Positions 55,562 through 64,000 of a stretch of DNA of 64,000 bases are shown here, in pieces. A program made the position numbers and the translations under genes. The notes under the pieces were generated by a model that was not told the DNA's origin, ran no database searches, and was given only the letters and a program-made list of their open reading frames with translations. The first letter of the stretch is position 1. Each line of letters begins with the position of its first letter. The stretch covers positions 124,001-188,000 of the forward strand of contig NZ_LDTZ01000020.1 in the NCBI RefSeq assembly GCF_001186365.1, given 5' to 3'. The DNA comes from Gordonia jacobaea (GTDB taxonomy: Bacteria; Actinomycetota; Actinomycetes; Mycobacteriales; Mycobacteriaceae).

Positions 55562-55846
55562 TCAACTCCCCGAAAGCCGACATTTGAACTTGCAAACATT
55601 AAAGCCCGACACGCATCCCCAATGCAACGATGGGCATGCTAGACGCACAACGTCCCCCCGTGTGCGAGCTGGCAACCAGCCACAACACCATTACCTTAAC
55701 GCCCTGTGGCATTATTCACAGTTTGATCACGAACACCTCCCCGCGGGTGAACATTTCATCTCGATCTGATCACAGGATCCGCCGTTATGTGGACCACGGT
55801 ACCGTTTACTCGGCCGATCACGACGTGAAACCGACAGGAGCGCAGT

Positions 55847-56770
55847 ATGACGCATCGCGTCAGCAGCAACCGCCGCCCGAGGCGGCCGCGCACCCCTGCG
55901 TTGATTCTCGCACTGTCCGCAGCACTTCTCTTGGCCATCGGCAGCGGCATCGGCTGGGCCGACGGACCCGACACCGACTCGGGTTCCCGACACGGCGGCT
56001 CCGACCACTCCAGCTCGCACGGCGGCGGTAATCACGGCGGCGGCAATCAAGGCGGCGGCCACGGCCACCATCACACCCACACGCCGAAACCGACGGCCAC
56101 AGTCGACCCCACGACCGGCGAGAACTCGACTACCGCGAATCCGACGACGACCGACGGGTCGTCGACAACGCCGTCCATCCCCGGCACCACCACGGACCCG
56201 AGCACCACCACGGACCCGAGCACAACCACGGACCCGAGCACCTCAACCGACCCCGGCGCCCCAACCAAGCCCGGCACCACAACGAGCACCAAGACCTCGC
56301 CGACCACCGCGACAACCCACGCCGGCTCGGGTGCGGGCCCGGGCGGCAACCCACCGCCCAGCCCACCCGGAGGTTCCGGACCGTCGAATCCCGGTCCCGG
56401 CCGCAGCGCACCCGGACCGGCCGCGCAACCTCCCGCAGCCGCGTTCGCGGTCCCGATGGCCGCGCCGCCCGCCGCTGCGCCCGCGCAGCCCCAGAGTCCC
56501 TCGACCGGCGGCGGATCGTCGGCGAACAGCTCGCAGCCGGGCAGCACCTCGAGCACACAGGGTGGTGGTTCGGCGTCGACCAACGGCAGCGGCTCCGGCC
56601 CGGCCGCCGCGCAGGCATCACCGGCGCCGGCGACGTCGGGTGGCATCAGCCTGAGCAGCTTCACGGGCTTCATCGCCGATATCGCGCCGGGCGCACTGCT
56701 GCTTCTCGGCGCTGTCGCGCTACTCGGAAGCGGTTCGTTCCTCGACGCCCTCCGCTCGACTCGCGCCTGA
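55847..56770 (+). CDS. Mucin-like Ser/Thr/Pro-rich surface protein
   Basis: A 307-residue exported protein. Signal peptide: basic start (RVSSNRRPRRPRTP), hydrophobic run LALSAALLLAIGSGIGWA. It then has a Gly/His-rich stretch (GGGHGHHHTHT), a Thr/Ser/Pro/Asp region with repeated TTTDPS units, and a long Ala/Pro/Gly/Ser segment. One C-terminal membrane helix (IAPGALLLLGAVALLGSG) with a short basic tail anchors it. Thr-rich stretches suggest O-mannosylation. The last 51 bases overlap the convergent nuclease gene. Function unknown; likely a wall-spanning stalk with a metal-binding patch. Confidence 0.75.
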   Translation: MTHRVSSNRRPRRPRTPALILALSAALLLAIGSGIGWADGPDTDSGSRHGGSDHSSSHGGGNHGGGNQGGGHGHHHTHTPKPTATVDPTTGENSTTANPTTTDGSSTTPSIPGTTTDPSTTTDPSTTTDPSTSTDPGAPTKPGTTTSTKTSPTTATTHAGSGAGPGGNPPPSPPGGSGPSNPGPGRSAPGPAAQPPAAAFAVPMAAPPAAAPAQPQSPSTGGGSSANSSQPGSTSSTQGGGSASTNGSGSGPAAAQASPAPATSGGISLSSFTGFIADIAPGALLLLGAVALLGSGSFLDALRSTRA

Positions 56771-58432
56771 GCGTCGGAAAGCGAGTAGGTCGTCGGCGAA
56801 CGGGAGCTCGTCGACGGCCGAGCCGTCCATCCACTCGCGTAGGACCTTCGTGGCGAGCACGTCGTCCTCGTTGTATTCGAGCAGGCGGGAACGCTGACTC
56901 AGGTCGACGTCGACGCCCCCGATCCCGACCGCCCGTCGGTACCAGTCCATCGACGCCTCGCCCCCGGCCTCAGCATCGCGCCACCCGAAACCGGCAACGG
57001 GCGCAACACGTTTGAGCCCCTTGCCGTTCGGTGCGACAAAGTTGCGTCCCACCGCCTCGAAGATGTCGACCCACTCGTCGGACGCGATGAACTGCTCGAC
57101 CTCGTTCGGCGTCGGCACACCCGGCTGATCACTGAACCTCTCGGCAGACGCGCGCAGCCACCTGTTCTCGGCCTGCTGCGAGTAGCAGTACGCGGCGAAG
57201 GTCTTGCCTGCCGCGTGGGCGTCGGCGCGCTCGGCCATCAACCACGTCCAGAACTCGGCGAACGCCCGGCCCTCGTCGGCCGTCGGCAGCGGTGTCCAGG
57301 TGGCGAATCCGCGATAGACGACGTCCCGACCAGGGTCGGTGTTGTCGGTCAGCAGCGTGCCCCACAGATACGCGCCGTCCTCGCCGAAGCTCTCCATGTC
57401 GACGTCGACCTCGACGTCGGCCCGCGCGACAGTCGGCTCCTCGACGCGACGGACGAGCGGAATGTCGGCGAGCCACGCAATCGCGCAGATCACCGCGTCG
57501 TCGAAGCTCTGGTTGGCGGGCCAGTCTGCCGGCGGGTCGCCGTCGAAGCGGGCGAGTTGATCGATGGTCGTGATCCCGACTGCGCGCAACGCGTCGCCCT
57601 GGTTGCCGTTGGCGACGAGGCTGACATCCCGACGTTCCTCCAGCTCAGGGCCACACCGACCCCACCACGGGCACCCGCGGCACTCACCGATCCGACGCGG
57701 CGTGGTCGCGATCTCCCCCGCCGCGACGCGCTGCCTACGGTCGAATACCTCGCGATAGTCGGGCAGCGACGTCCCTACCCTGTGCACGACGATGCAGTCG
57801 GCGTCGAGTCCGATGACCCCCGCGCGCAACTCGTCTTCTTCGACGTCGGGCGAGAGTCCCTCGTCGAGGAGCATCTGCGTCAAATGCGCCAGTCGTAGCT
57901 GGTCGCGGCGGTTGCTTCGGGGTGATCGGAACGGGTCGGGCGCCGGAATCCACCCCCACAGCGGACTGGTGACGAGGGTCGGTACCTCGGCGGTGTGCAG
58001 ACGCGGGTTCTTCGCCGGATACGTCACGCGATGGTTCACCACGATGATCGGGATGTAGCCCGACGCCGCGTCGTCGGCCTCGCCGACGCGCAGCAGGAGC
58101 TCTGAATGCCCTCGTCTGCCGTGTTCGCGGTCTGTCGGCAGCGTCGCATTCCAGATCCACCGCGCACCCGACGAGCAAGCCTCTCGGGTGGCAGCAACGC
58201 GCTCTGAGTGTGGCCCGTCGCCGACGACAACAAACGTGTTCGACGGTTCGCCGCTGTGGAGTCCGAGGAGAAAGTCGCGGATACGCTCACGCCGTAGCTG
58301 CGCGGACTCCTTGCGACGGGCGGCCTCGGGGGTGTCTGCACGGCCGCGGACGAGGTCGGGATGGCTGAAGTCCAGGGCGACCCGATGCTCGCATCCCGCC
58401 AGGTCGCGCGGATGCAACACGGCCGCGGCCAC
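56720..58432 (-). CDS. TM0106-family RecB-like nuclease
   Basis: A 570-residue protein. The N-terminal half has a RecB/Cas4-like nuclease region and a four-Cys patch (CRGCPWWGRCGPE plus the early DLAGCEHR Cys) as in Fe-S containing RecB nucleases. After a helix-hairpin-helix-like segment (GDALRAVGITTIDQLARF) comes an RNase H-like exonuclease domain with VDVDMESFGEDGAYLWG and YNEDDVLATKVLREWM. It probably processes DNA or RNA ends. The start is GTG. The 3' end overlaps the convergent mucin-like gene by 51 bases. Confidence 0.85.
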   Translation of the reverse strand: MAAAVLHPRDLAGCEHRVALDFSHPDLVRGRADTPEAARRKESAQLRRERIRDFLLGLHSGEPSNTFVVVGDGPHSERVAATREACSSGARWIWNATLPTDREHGRRGHSELLLRVGEADDAASGYIPIIVVNHRVTYPAKNPRLHTAEVPTLVTSPLWGWIPAPDPFRSPRSNRRDQLRLAHLTQMLLDEGLSPDVEEDELRAGVIGLDADCIVVHRVGTSLPDYREVFDRRQRVAAGEIATTPRRIGECRGCPWWGRCGPELEERRDVSLVANGNQGDALRAVGITTIDQLARFDGDPPADWPANQSFDDAVICAIAWLADIPLVRRVEEPTVARADVEVDVDMESFGEDGAYLWGTLLTDNTDPGRDVVYRGFATWTPLPTADEGRAFAEFWTWLMAERADAHAAGKTFAAYCYSQQAENRWLRASAERFSDQPGVPTPNEVEQFIASDEWVDIFEAVGRNFVAPNGKGLKRVAPVAGFGWRDAEAGGEASMDWYRRAVGIGGVDVDLSQRSRLLEYNEDDVLATKVLREWMDGSAVDELPFADDLLAFRRSGASRAEGVEERTASE

Positions 58433-58564
58433 ACCCCACCTCGATTCTCACCGGCTCATCAGACATCTGGGCTGTCGATCACACCGCCGGTGCGACGGAT
58501 GTGATCGGTCTGTATCGAGCCTATGCAATGCTTGTAGCAAACTGGCGCAGGGAAAGGTGCCCGC

Positions 58565-59257
58565 ATGGGATTGTTCTCGTCCGACGGTAAGACTCGTGCT
58601 CAACGACGCGCAGAAACCAAGGCACTCAAGGCCAAGGCGAAGCTCGACGCGAAGCTGGCCGCGAAGGACAGGCGCAGGGCGTCCAAGGAACTGCGCAAGT
58701 CACGCAAGAAGATCGTCGAGAAGGAACTCAAGGCACAGCGCAAGACCTTGAAGGCCGAGGCAAAGGCGGCTCAGAAGGTGGCCAAGGCCGAGGCGAAAAC
58801 CGTTGCCGCGAAAGCGAAAGCCACTGCCGACGCCAAGCCGTTCAGCCCCGCGAGCGTCAAGCGGTTCCTCACCGTCACACGCCTCGTCGCGCCCATCGCA
58901 GTGCCCGTGATCTACCGCCTCGCCGTCGCCGGCCGCGGCAAAATCACCGAACTCCAAGCCAAGCGCATCGGCGTGTCGCCGGCACAGTTGGTCAAGTACT
59001 CGGGCAGCGGCGCGCCCCTACTGGCCCGCATCGAGGCCCTGCGCACGTCACTGCAGAAGGTATCCGCGCAGGACACGTCGTCGGACACCAAGCAGTTCGT
59101 CGACGCCATGACCGCTCGCCTCGACAATCTCGCCATCGCCGTCGACGCCGCCGAGCCGATGCCGGCGCAGCAGCGCAAGACCGCACACAGGGCGGTCGAG
59201 AACGAGTTGAGCGCCATCGACGCCGACATCATGGCCCGACTCGGCGTCCGCACGTAG
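58565..59257 (+). CDS. Lys/Ala-rich coiled-coil protein, DUF6474-like
   Basis: A 230-residue protein. Residues 10-95 are a continuous charged helix rich in Lys, Ala, Arg and Glu (KALKAKAKLDAKLAAKDRRR onward), basic enough to bind nucleic acid. The rest (about 100-230) is a mixed domain with a mildly hydrophobic segment LVAPIAVPVIYRLAVAG and helical AMTARLDNLAIAVDAA. It fits the actinobacterial DUF6474 group as I recall it. The start is ATG. Function unknown. Confidence 0.75.
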   Translation: MGLFSSDGKTRAQRRAETKALKAKAKLDAKLAAKDRRRASKELRKSRKKIVEKELKAQRKTLKAEAKAAQKVAKAEAKTVAAKAKATADAKPFSPASVKRFLTVTRLVAPIAVPVIYRLAVAGRGKITELQAKRIGVSPAQLVKYSGSGAPLLARIEALRTSLQKVSAQDTSSDTKQFVDAMTARLDNLAIAVDAAEPMPAQQRKTAHRAVENELSAIDADIMARLGVRT

Positions 59258-59378
59258 CAACACCGCACGCAACCCTCGCGCGGCGTCGAACATCACCAAC
59301 GGCTCGAACATCTCCAACTGCTTCGACGCCGCGCTTACGATGAGGACCATCCAGACCGACCCCAGGGGGCGTCCCGAC

Positions 59379-60113
59379 ATGACAGACCCGACTTCCGGCG
59401 AAACACCGTCCGACGACGCGTCGCGCACACCTGCCGCCGACGAGACGAACGACGCCGCCAAGAAGGCCGCGCCCGCGCAAGCGTCGCCCGCCGAGAAGTC
59501 GACTGCGGATACGTCTCCTGCCGAGAAGTCCCCTGCTGATGAGTCCTCCCCGGCCTCTCCCGCGGCGAAGAAAGCAGCGCCCGCCAAGAAGAGCACTCCT
59601 GCGAAGAAGGCGCCTGCAGCCAAGAAGAGCGCGCCGGTAAAAAAGGCGACCACAGCGAAGAAGACCACCGCGGCAAAGAAGAGCGCCCCGGCGAAGGGCG
59701 CCGCGACTCCGTCTGCGGCAAAGAACGCAGCAAAGAAGGCACCGCCGACCAAGGCCGCGGAGAAGAAGGCTCCCCCGAAGACAACTCCTCCCGCGGCTGC
59801 TGCGGCGGACGAACCGACCTTGTTCGAGGCGGATGCGCAATCGACTCCGGCTTCCGAGCCCCCGGGTGTCCAGGAGTCTGCGCCGGCCCCAGCGCCTGCG
59901 GCACCGGCACCGGCACCGGCACCGGCGACATCCGATCCCGTTGCCGAATCCGACGCCGCGAGAGCGGGTTTCGCGCGCATCAGCTCGGGGCGGACAGAGG
60001 TTCCCGCGACGAACCCGGCGATGCCGATCGCATTCGGGGCGATCAGCGGAGCACTCGCGGCGCTCGCGATCGCACTACTGGTCGTGCTGCGCTGGCGACG
60101 GCACCGCCAGTAG
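59379..60113 (+). CDS. Membrane-anchored protein with histone-H1-like Lys/Ala/Pro tail
   Basis: A 244-residue protein of simple sequence. An acidic Thr/Ser start is followed by about 100 residues of AAKK, PAKK and KKA repeats closely resembling histone H1 or the tail of mycobacterial HupB. An Ala/Pro stretch (APAPAAPAPAPAPA) comes next. One C-terminal membrane helix, IAFGAISGALAALAIALLVVLRWRR, ends in a basic tip. If the Lys-rich region is cytosolic it could tether DNA to the membrane; if outside it could bind acidic wall polymers. The ATG after AGGGGG was chosen; an ATG 13 codons upstream has no site. Confidence 0.72.
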   Translation: MTDPTSGETPSDDASRTPAADETNDAAKKAAPAQASPAEKSTADTSPAEKSPADESSPASPAAKKAAPAKKSTPAKKAPAAKKSAPVKKATTAKKTTAAKKSAPAKGAATPSAAKNAAKKAPPTKAAEKKAPPKTTPPAAAAADEPTLFEADAQSTPASEPPGVQESAPAPAPAAPAPAPAPATSDPVAESDAARAGFARISSGRTEVPATNPAMPIAFGAISGALAALAIALLVVLRWRRHRQ

Positions 60114-60136
60114 CTTCTCAGTCCGTCAGCAGAGTC

Positions 60137-60997
60137 TCAGTCCTGCAGGGACTCCACCCGCGCGGTGATCGCGTCGGCGATCGCCTCGGGAGCACGCTGC
60201 GGCATCCAATGGTCGACGCCTGGCAAGACCACGAATTCGTATGGGGCGTCGATGAATTCAGAGCACGCGCGCGCCCCCGCCTTACTCAAGAAGCGATCCT
60301 TGTCGCCGTAGAGGTAGGTGGTGGGCACCCGCACCTTGTCTCCTGCCAACGAACCGATCGACGAGAACCGCATTGCGCGATACCAGTTGATCCCTCCGGT
60401 GAGTGCGCCGTAGTCGACGATCTCGCGTGAGAGTCGTTCGGAGAAGCCGGGATACATCTCCAGTCGCCCACCCGCGCCGCCGCCGTGCTTCGCGCCGTAC
60501 GCAATCAACTTCTCGGGCACCTTGGGCAGTTGGAAGAACCCCATGTACCACGATTTCAACGCCTGGCCGCGGGGCATTGCACGCAAGAAGGCACCGGTGT
60601 GTGGAACGGCCAACGTCGTCAACGTGGCCACCCGATCAGGGTGACGGGTTGCGACCGCATACGAGACCGCCGCGCCCCAGTCGTGCCCGACAAGGTGGAA
60701 ACGTGGCGCGTCGAGCGCATCCGCCAACGCGATGACGTCGTCGACGAGTTCGTCAATTCTGTAGTCGCGCACCGACTGTGGCCGCGCGCCAGGCGAATAG
60801 CCACGCTGATCGGGTGCGACGGTGCGCAATCCGCGCTCATTGAGCAGCGGTGTCACGTCCTCCCAACACGACGCCCGCTCCGGAAAGCCGTGCAGCAGTA
60901 TCACCGGAATGTCCGACGCCGCACCGGGTATCGGACCGGAATCGACGACGTCGAAGGTCCATCCGTCTCGGCTGAACTCGGTGATCTTCTCGGTCAT
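60137..60997 (-). CDS. Alpha/beta hydrolase, epoxide-hydrolase-like
   Basis: A 286-residue cytosolic hydrolase. VILLHGFPERASCWE is the oxyanion region (HGFP), GHDWGAAVSYAVA carries an Asp nucleophile in the sequence GHDWG, typical of epoxide hydrolases and dehalogenases, and the His is in LPGVDHWMPQRAPE. A cap domain lies between. Epoxide hydrolase is favoured over haloalkane dehalogenase because of the HGFPE motif. The start is ATG. Substrate unknown. Confidence 0.87.
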   Translation of the reverse strand: MTEKITEFSRDGWTFDVVDSGPIPGAASDIPVILLHGFPERASCWEDVTPLLNERGLRTVAPDQRGYSPGARPQSVRDYRIDELVDDVIALADALDAPRFHLVGHDWGAAVSYAVATRHPDRVATLTTLAVPHTGAFLRAMPRGQALKSWYMGFFQLPKVPEKLIAYGAKHGGGAGGRLEMYPGFSERLSREIVDYGALTGGINWYRAMRFSSIGSLAGDKVRVPTTYLYGDKDRFLSKAGARACSEFIDAPYEFVVLPGVDHWMPQRAPEAIADAITARVESLQD

Positions 60998-61132
60998 GGC
61001 TCTCCAAATGCTCGGTCGGCTTCTGCTCGGCGTGTGTCCGCATCGCCTGACGACATCGGCGACCCACCCCCGCGCTCGGCGCGAAAGGTGGGCCGCCGAT
61101 GGTGCTTTGACCCTACGTCAACTCGTGGCGTG

Positions 61133-63238
61133 TCACGTCAGCTTGTAGACCGTGGTGCCTCCGACCGTTGTGGCAGTGAAGTTCTGGGCCACCCAGGTGG
61201 AGATCGCGGAGTTGCCTCCGGGGCCACCCTGACCACCGCCGATGTAGTACGCGATCTTGCCTTCCTTCACGTACTGCTTGAACTCGTCGAGCGTCGGTGC
61301 GGGATCGCCGCTCCACCCGCCGATCGCCATGACGGACTTCCCCGTCGCGATCTCGATGTTCGCCGCCGACTGCGAGCCGTTGGTCGCCGCCGCCCAGGTG
61401 CTGTTGGTGTTCTGGAGCAGTTTCACCAGTTCGGCATTGGTCGACGACTCGCCGCCCGGACCGCCCGTACCCATGCCGCCACCGAACGAGCGCGTGCTCT
61501 GGGTTCCGCCGTTGGACTGATTCCCGCTGTTCGACTGAGTTCCGTTGGGAGGCTGACCCATTCCCGGCTGTCCCGAACCCGACTGCGCGGTGCCGTTCTG
61601 CGCTGTGCCATTCTGCGCGCCGCCGTTCTGTGCGCTGCCGCCTCGCGAGCCGCTCGGACCGCCCCCGCCCGGTCCGCCCATGCCACCCTGAACGCCGCTC
61701 GTCTGTACTGCTGTCGGGATCGACCCGTGGTGTGCCGTCGCGGCCGTGGCGATCGAGAATGCCGCTGTCCCTGCGAATCCCGCGATCGCTCCCGCGATCA
61801 CCGAAGCCACGAACAGCTTCTTGAGTCCGAGCGCACCTCCGGCGAGCACGCCGATCACTGCGAGCACGGCCACAGCGCCGATAACCCACCTACACCAGAC
61901 CGGACCCCATTCGTTGCGGTTGAGCAGGACGATCGACCACCATGCTGCCAGACCGATCATGGCGCTCAACGCGATTCGGCCGTCCCAGTTGGCTCGACGA
62001 CGCCACGCGAATACTCCACCGAGCGCAACCATCGCGGCAACAGCAGGCGCCAGCGCCACCGTGTAGTAGGGATGGATGGTGCCGCTCATGTAGCTGAAGA
62101 TCATCGCGGTGATCAGCAACCAGCCACCCCAGGCGACAACCGCGCCGGCCTCGGTGCGATGAATACCGTTGCGATAGTTGAAGATCGGGAAGCTGCGGAT
62201 CATCAGGTACACGCAGAAGGCAATGGCGAAGAGCGCGACAGGGAGCAACCATGAGATCTCGTTGCCCATCTCCGAGCTGAAGAGCCGACTCAGGCCCGTC
62301 GATCCGCCGAACGAACCTCCTGCGCCACCACCGCCGCCGCCAGGGCCTCCGCCCGAACCGCCGCTGATGCGTCCGACGCCGTTGTAGCCCCAGACGAGAT
62401 CCATGAACGTGTTGTTCGTCGAGCCGCCGATGTAGGGACGTGAGCTGGCAGGTGTCAGGATCGTCGCCACCACGAACCATCCGGCCGACACCACGAGAGC
62501 CACAGCCGCGACGACGAGTTGCCCGATTCGCTTGAGCCAACCGTTGTTTGCGAACAGCAGGTAGGCGAGACCGAACGCGGGCAGCACCAACAGGCCCTGC
62601 AACATCTTCGTCAGGAATGCGAAGCCGAGCGCGACACCCACCAGCGCCAGCCACCGGCCGGAGTTCGTCGCGATCGCCCGTGCCAGGCAGTACCCCGCGG
62701 CAACCATCAAGAGCACCAGCAGTGCGTCGGGGTTGTTGAAGCGGAACATCAACGCGGCCGCAGGGGTGAAGGCGAGCACCGCGCCCGCGATCAGTCCCGC
62801 AGCGGTCCCCTGCCTCGGATCGGTGATCACTCGACGCATCGTCGCGTACATCAGCGCCACCGCCGCGACGCCCATCAGCGCCTGCGGCACCAACACGGCC
62901 CAACTGTTCATCCCGAAGACGCGCACCGACAGTCCCGTCATCCAGAGCGACGCCGGGGGCTTGTCCACGGTGATGAAGTTCGACGGGTCGAGCGCTCCGA
63001 AGAACCAGGCCTTCCAGCTCTGCGAGCCCGCCCACGCCGCGGCCGCGTAGAAGGTGTTGCCGTATCCGCTGGCGGAGAGATTCCACAGGTAGAGCACCGC
63101 GGTCGATACGAGGAGTCCCGCGAGCGCGAACGGACTCCACCACAGCGGACGCCTTGCCAATCGGCGACGCCTTGGCGTCGGTGGTGAATCGTCGGCGGGC
63201 GGCGATACGTCGCGCCGCTCCAGAAGTGCGGTCATCAT
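61133..63238 (-). CDS. GT39/ArnT-like polyprenyl-dependent glycosyltransferase
   Basis: A 701-residue membrane enzyme of the ArnT/PMT superfamily. The luminal first loop contains NTFYAAAAWAGSQSWKAWFF and DPSNFITVDKPPASLW, which hold the acidic residue proposed as catalytic base. About eleven to twelve helices follow, interrupted by a Gly-rich insert (GGSGGGPGGGGGGAGG). After a Gly/Asn/Gln/Ser-rich linker comes a C-terminal external domain (IATGKSVMAIGGWSGDPAPT). It would move a sugar from a polyprenyl carrier to lipid, protein or wall polymer. Start: ATG-ATG after GGAGG; the second ATG has better spacing. Confidence 0.85.
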   Translation of the reverse strand: MMTALLERRDVSPPADDSPPTPRRRRLARRPLWWSPFALAGLLVSTAVLYLWNLSASGYGNTFYAAAAWAGSQSWKAWFFGALDPSNFITVDKPPASLWMTGLSVRVFGMNSWAVLVPQALMGVAAVALMYATMRRVITDPRQGTAAGLIAGAVLAFTPAAALMFRFNNPDALLVLLMVAAGYCLARAIATNSGRWLALVGVALGFAFLTKMLQGLLVLPAFGLAYLLFANNGWLKRIGQLVVAAVALVVSAGWFVVATILTPASSRPYIGGSTNNTFMDLVWGYNGVGRISGGSGGGPGGGGGGAGGSFGGSTGLSRLFSSEMGNEISWLLPVALFAIAFCVYLMIRSFPIFNYRNGIHRTEAGAVVAWGGWLLITAMIFSYMSGTIHPYYTVALAPAVAAMVALGGVFAWRRRANWDGRIALSAMIGLAAWWSIVLLNRNEWGPVWCRWVIGAVAVLAVIGVLAGGALGLKKLFVASVIAGAIAGFAGTAAFSIATAATAHHGSIPTAVQTSGVQGGMGGPGGGGPSGSRGGSAQNGGAQNGTAQNGTAQSGSGQPGMGQPPNGTQSNSGNQSNGGTQSTRSFGGGMGTGGPGGESSTNAELVKLLQNTNSTWAAATNGSQSAANIEIATGKSVMAIGGWSGDPAPTLDEFKQYVKEGKIAYYIGGGQGGPGGNSAISTWVAQNFTATTVGGTTVYKLT

Positions 63239-63357
63239 TCCTCCAGAATCTCGGTGTGAGGCAGAAGTCTCGGTTCGGGTTCGACTACCAGATTCCGAGA
63301 CCTCGCTACCGCGACCCTGGACTCTCGCTGGGAGAAGTCTGTGAACGCGCGCGTCCG

Positions 63358-64000
63358 TCAGTCGACGAGTGCGAGCACCCTCGCCGGACCGCCGGTTCCA
63401 CCAGCGAACCGAGGCGCACCCACGACGACGCGCGCCCCTGCGGGCGGAACGTCCGTCAGATTGGCCAGCGCCTCGACGGCGTACCGCCCGGCACCGAGAA
63501 TCGCGGTATGCGCACCGACTGCTCCCCTGATGTCGACGCTCAACGTGTCGGTCCCGAGCGCCGACACTCCCCGTTCGGTCACCAGCATCTGCGCCGCAGT
63601 GGGATCGAACCCTGGCGCGTCGGCTCCGCCCGTCGCGGGTTGCCACCCCGAGTGCAGTGCCACCAACGCACGTGGCGGAATGCGACCGTGAACGCGTTCG
63701 TACTCCTCGACGTCGCGTTCGGTCAGAACCGCGCGTCGATTACCGCGCGCGGCGGCCGCGATGCTGATCACCACCAGCGGCACCACGAGATCGCGCGCCG
63801 GTATGGCGTCGACGGTTCGTCCACCTGCGATCTTGTGCGCAGGGGCGTCGACGTGGGTTCCCGAGTGCTCTGCAAACGACATCCACCTGGTGGCGAAGCC
63901 CGAGTTGCCGGGCCCTACTCGGGACGTCTGCACGCTGACCACCGGCGGGTTGCCGGGCCACATCGGAAAACCCGGTCCGAGCCGATGGGTCAGATCCACG
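63358..64000 (-). CDS. Cyclase-family (kynurenine formamidase-like) hydrolase, partial
   Basis: The C-terminal 214 residues or more of a metal-dependent hydrolase of the cyclase superfamily. The motif HSGTHVDAPAH is the zinc-binding His/Asp set; DLTHRLGPGFPMWPGNP is the usual N-terminal element, and LVALHSGW and LGTDTLSVD are further conserved strands. A GTG two bases from the window edge could be the start, but family members usually have a few residues before DLTH, so the gene probably continues past the right edge. Amide, formamide or lactone hydrolysis is the likely reaction type. Confidence 0.85.
   Translation of the reverse strand, partial: VDLTHRLGPGFPMWPGNPPVVSVQTSRVGPGNSGFATRWMSFAEHSGTHVDAPAHKIAGGRTVDAIPARDLVVPLVVISIAAAARGNRRAVLTERDVEEYERVHGRIPPRALVALHSGWQPATGGADAPGFDPTAAQMLVTERGVSALGTDTLSVDIRGAVGAHTAILGAGRYAVEALANLTDVPPAGARVVVGAPRFAGGTGGPARVLALVD

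Overview
The window is high-GC actinobacterial DNA that looks like a mycolic-acid-containing genus of the Mycobacteriales, most likely Gordonia. The reasons are the coding style (frequent GTG/TTG starts, Ala/Pro/Asp-rich tails), tandem lipoproteins of the DUF7373 type, IniA/IniC-like dynamins, an Rv1747-like FHA-ABC protein and a long stretch with the gene order of Mycobacterium tuberculosis Rv3834c-Rv3846: serS, Rv3835-like, Rv3836-like, gpm2-like, pheA, Rv3839-like, LCP gene, then glpQ, Rv3843c-like, sodA. The genus is an inference from gene content; no rRNA or tRNA gene is present to confirm it.

Layout. 0-5 kb: secreted lipase, a small HicA/eRF1-like protein and a Clp ATPase that lacks a ClpP-docking loop. 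5-13 kb: a glycerol island with an IclR regulator plus glpK (minus strand), divergent glpF plus a second glpK (plus strand), a SorC-type regulator and divergent glpD; palindromic operators lie in both divergent gaps. 13-16 kb: tandem DMT-type membrane proteins and serS. 16-26 kb: ankyrin protein, septum-formation protein, zincin, histidine phosphatase, pheA, a DUF2470 protein behind an IdeR-type iron box, a CPBP protease, an LCP cell-wall ligase, a MinD/ParA-like ATPase and an ECF sigma factor.

26-37 kb is the most unusual part: eight minus-strand genes in series. Two dynamin-like GTPases (IniA-like, IniC-like) and a membrane-anchored Hsp70 are joined by ATGA overlaps. They are followed by an acidic protein with Asp-rich calcium-binding-type repeats, an FHA-FHA-ABC exporter, a dispanin (CD225/IFITM-like) protein, an Asp/His-rich protein and the ECF sigma factor. 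Together they suggest an envelope or membrane-stress module. It occupies the stretch that in M. tuberculosis holds bfrB.

37-47 kb: tandem lipoproteins, a DUF5926 protein, glpQ coupled to a zinc-ribbon membrane protein, rhodanese, sppA (separated from the rhodanese by a cluster of about ten DnaA-box-like 9-mers), a VOC protein, an AlkZ-like protein and sodA with a strong hairpin terminator. 47-64 kb: ECF-transporter energising module (T plus fused A-A'), GDT1-type cation exporter, SDR dehydrogenase, an XRE / ImmA-IrrE / multi-TM membrane protein module, a mucin-like wall protein, a RecB-like nuclease, Lys/Ala-rich proteins, an epoxide-hydrolase-like enzyme, a GT39 glycosyltransferase and a partial cyclase-family hydrolase. 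A dispersed intergenic repeat family occurs twice, each time between convergent genes (12.8-13.1 kb and 47.4-47.85 kb). No IS element, prophage, CRISPR, rRNA or tRNA was found.
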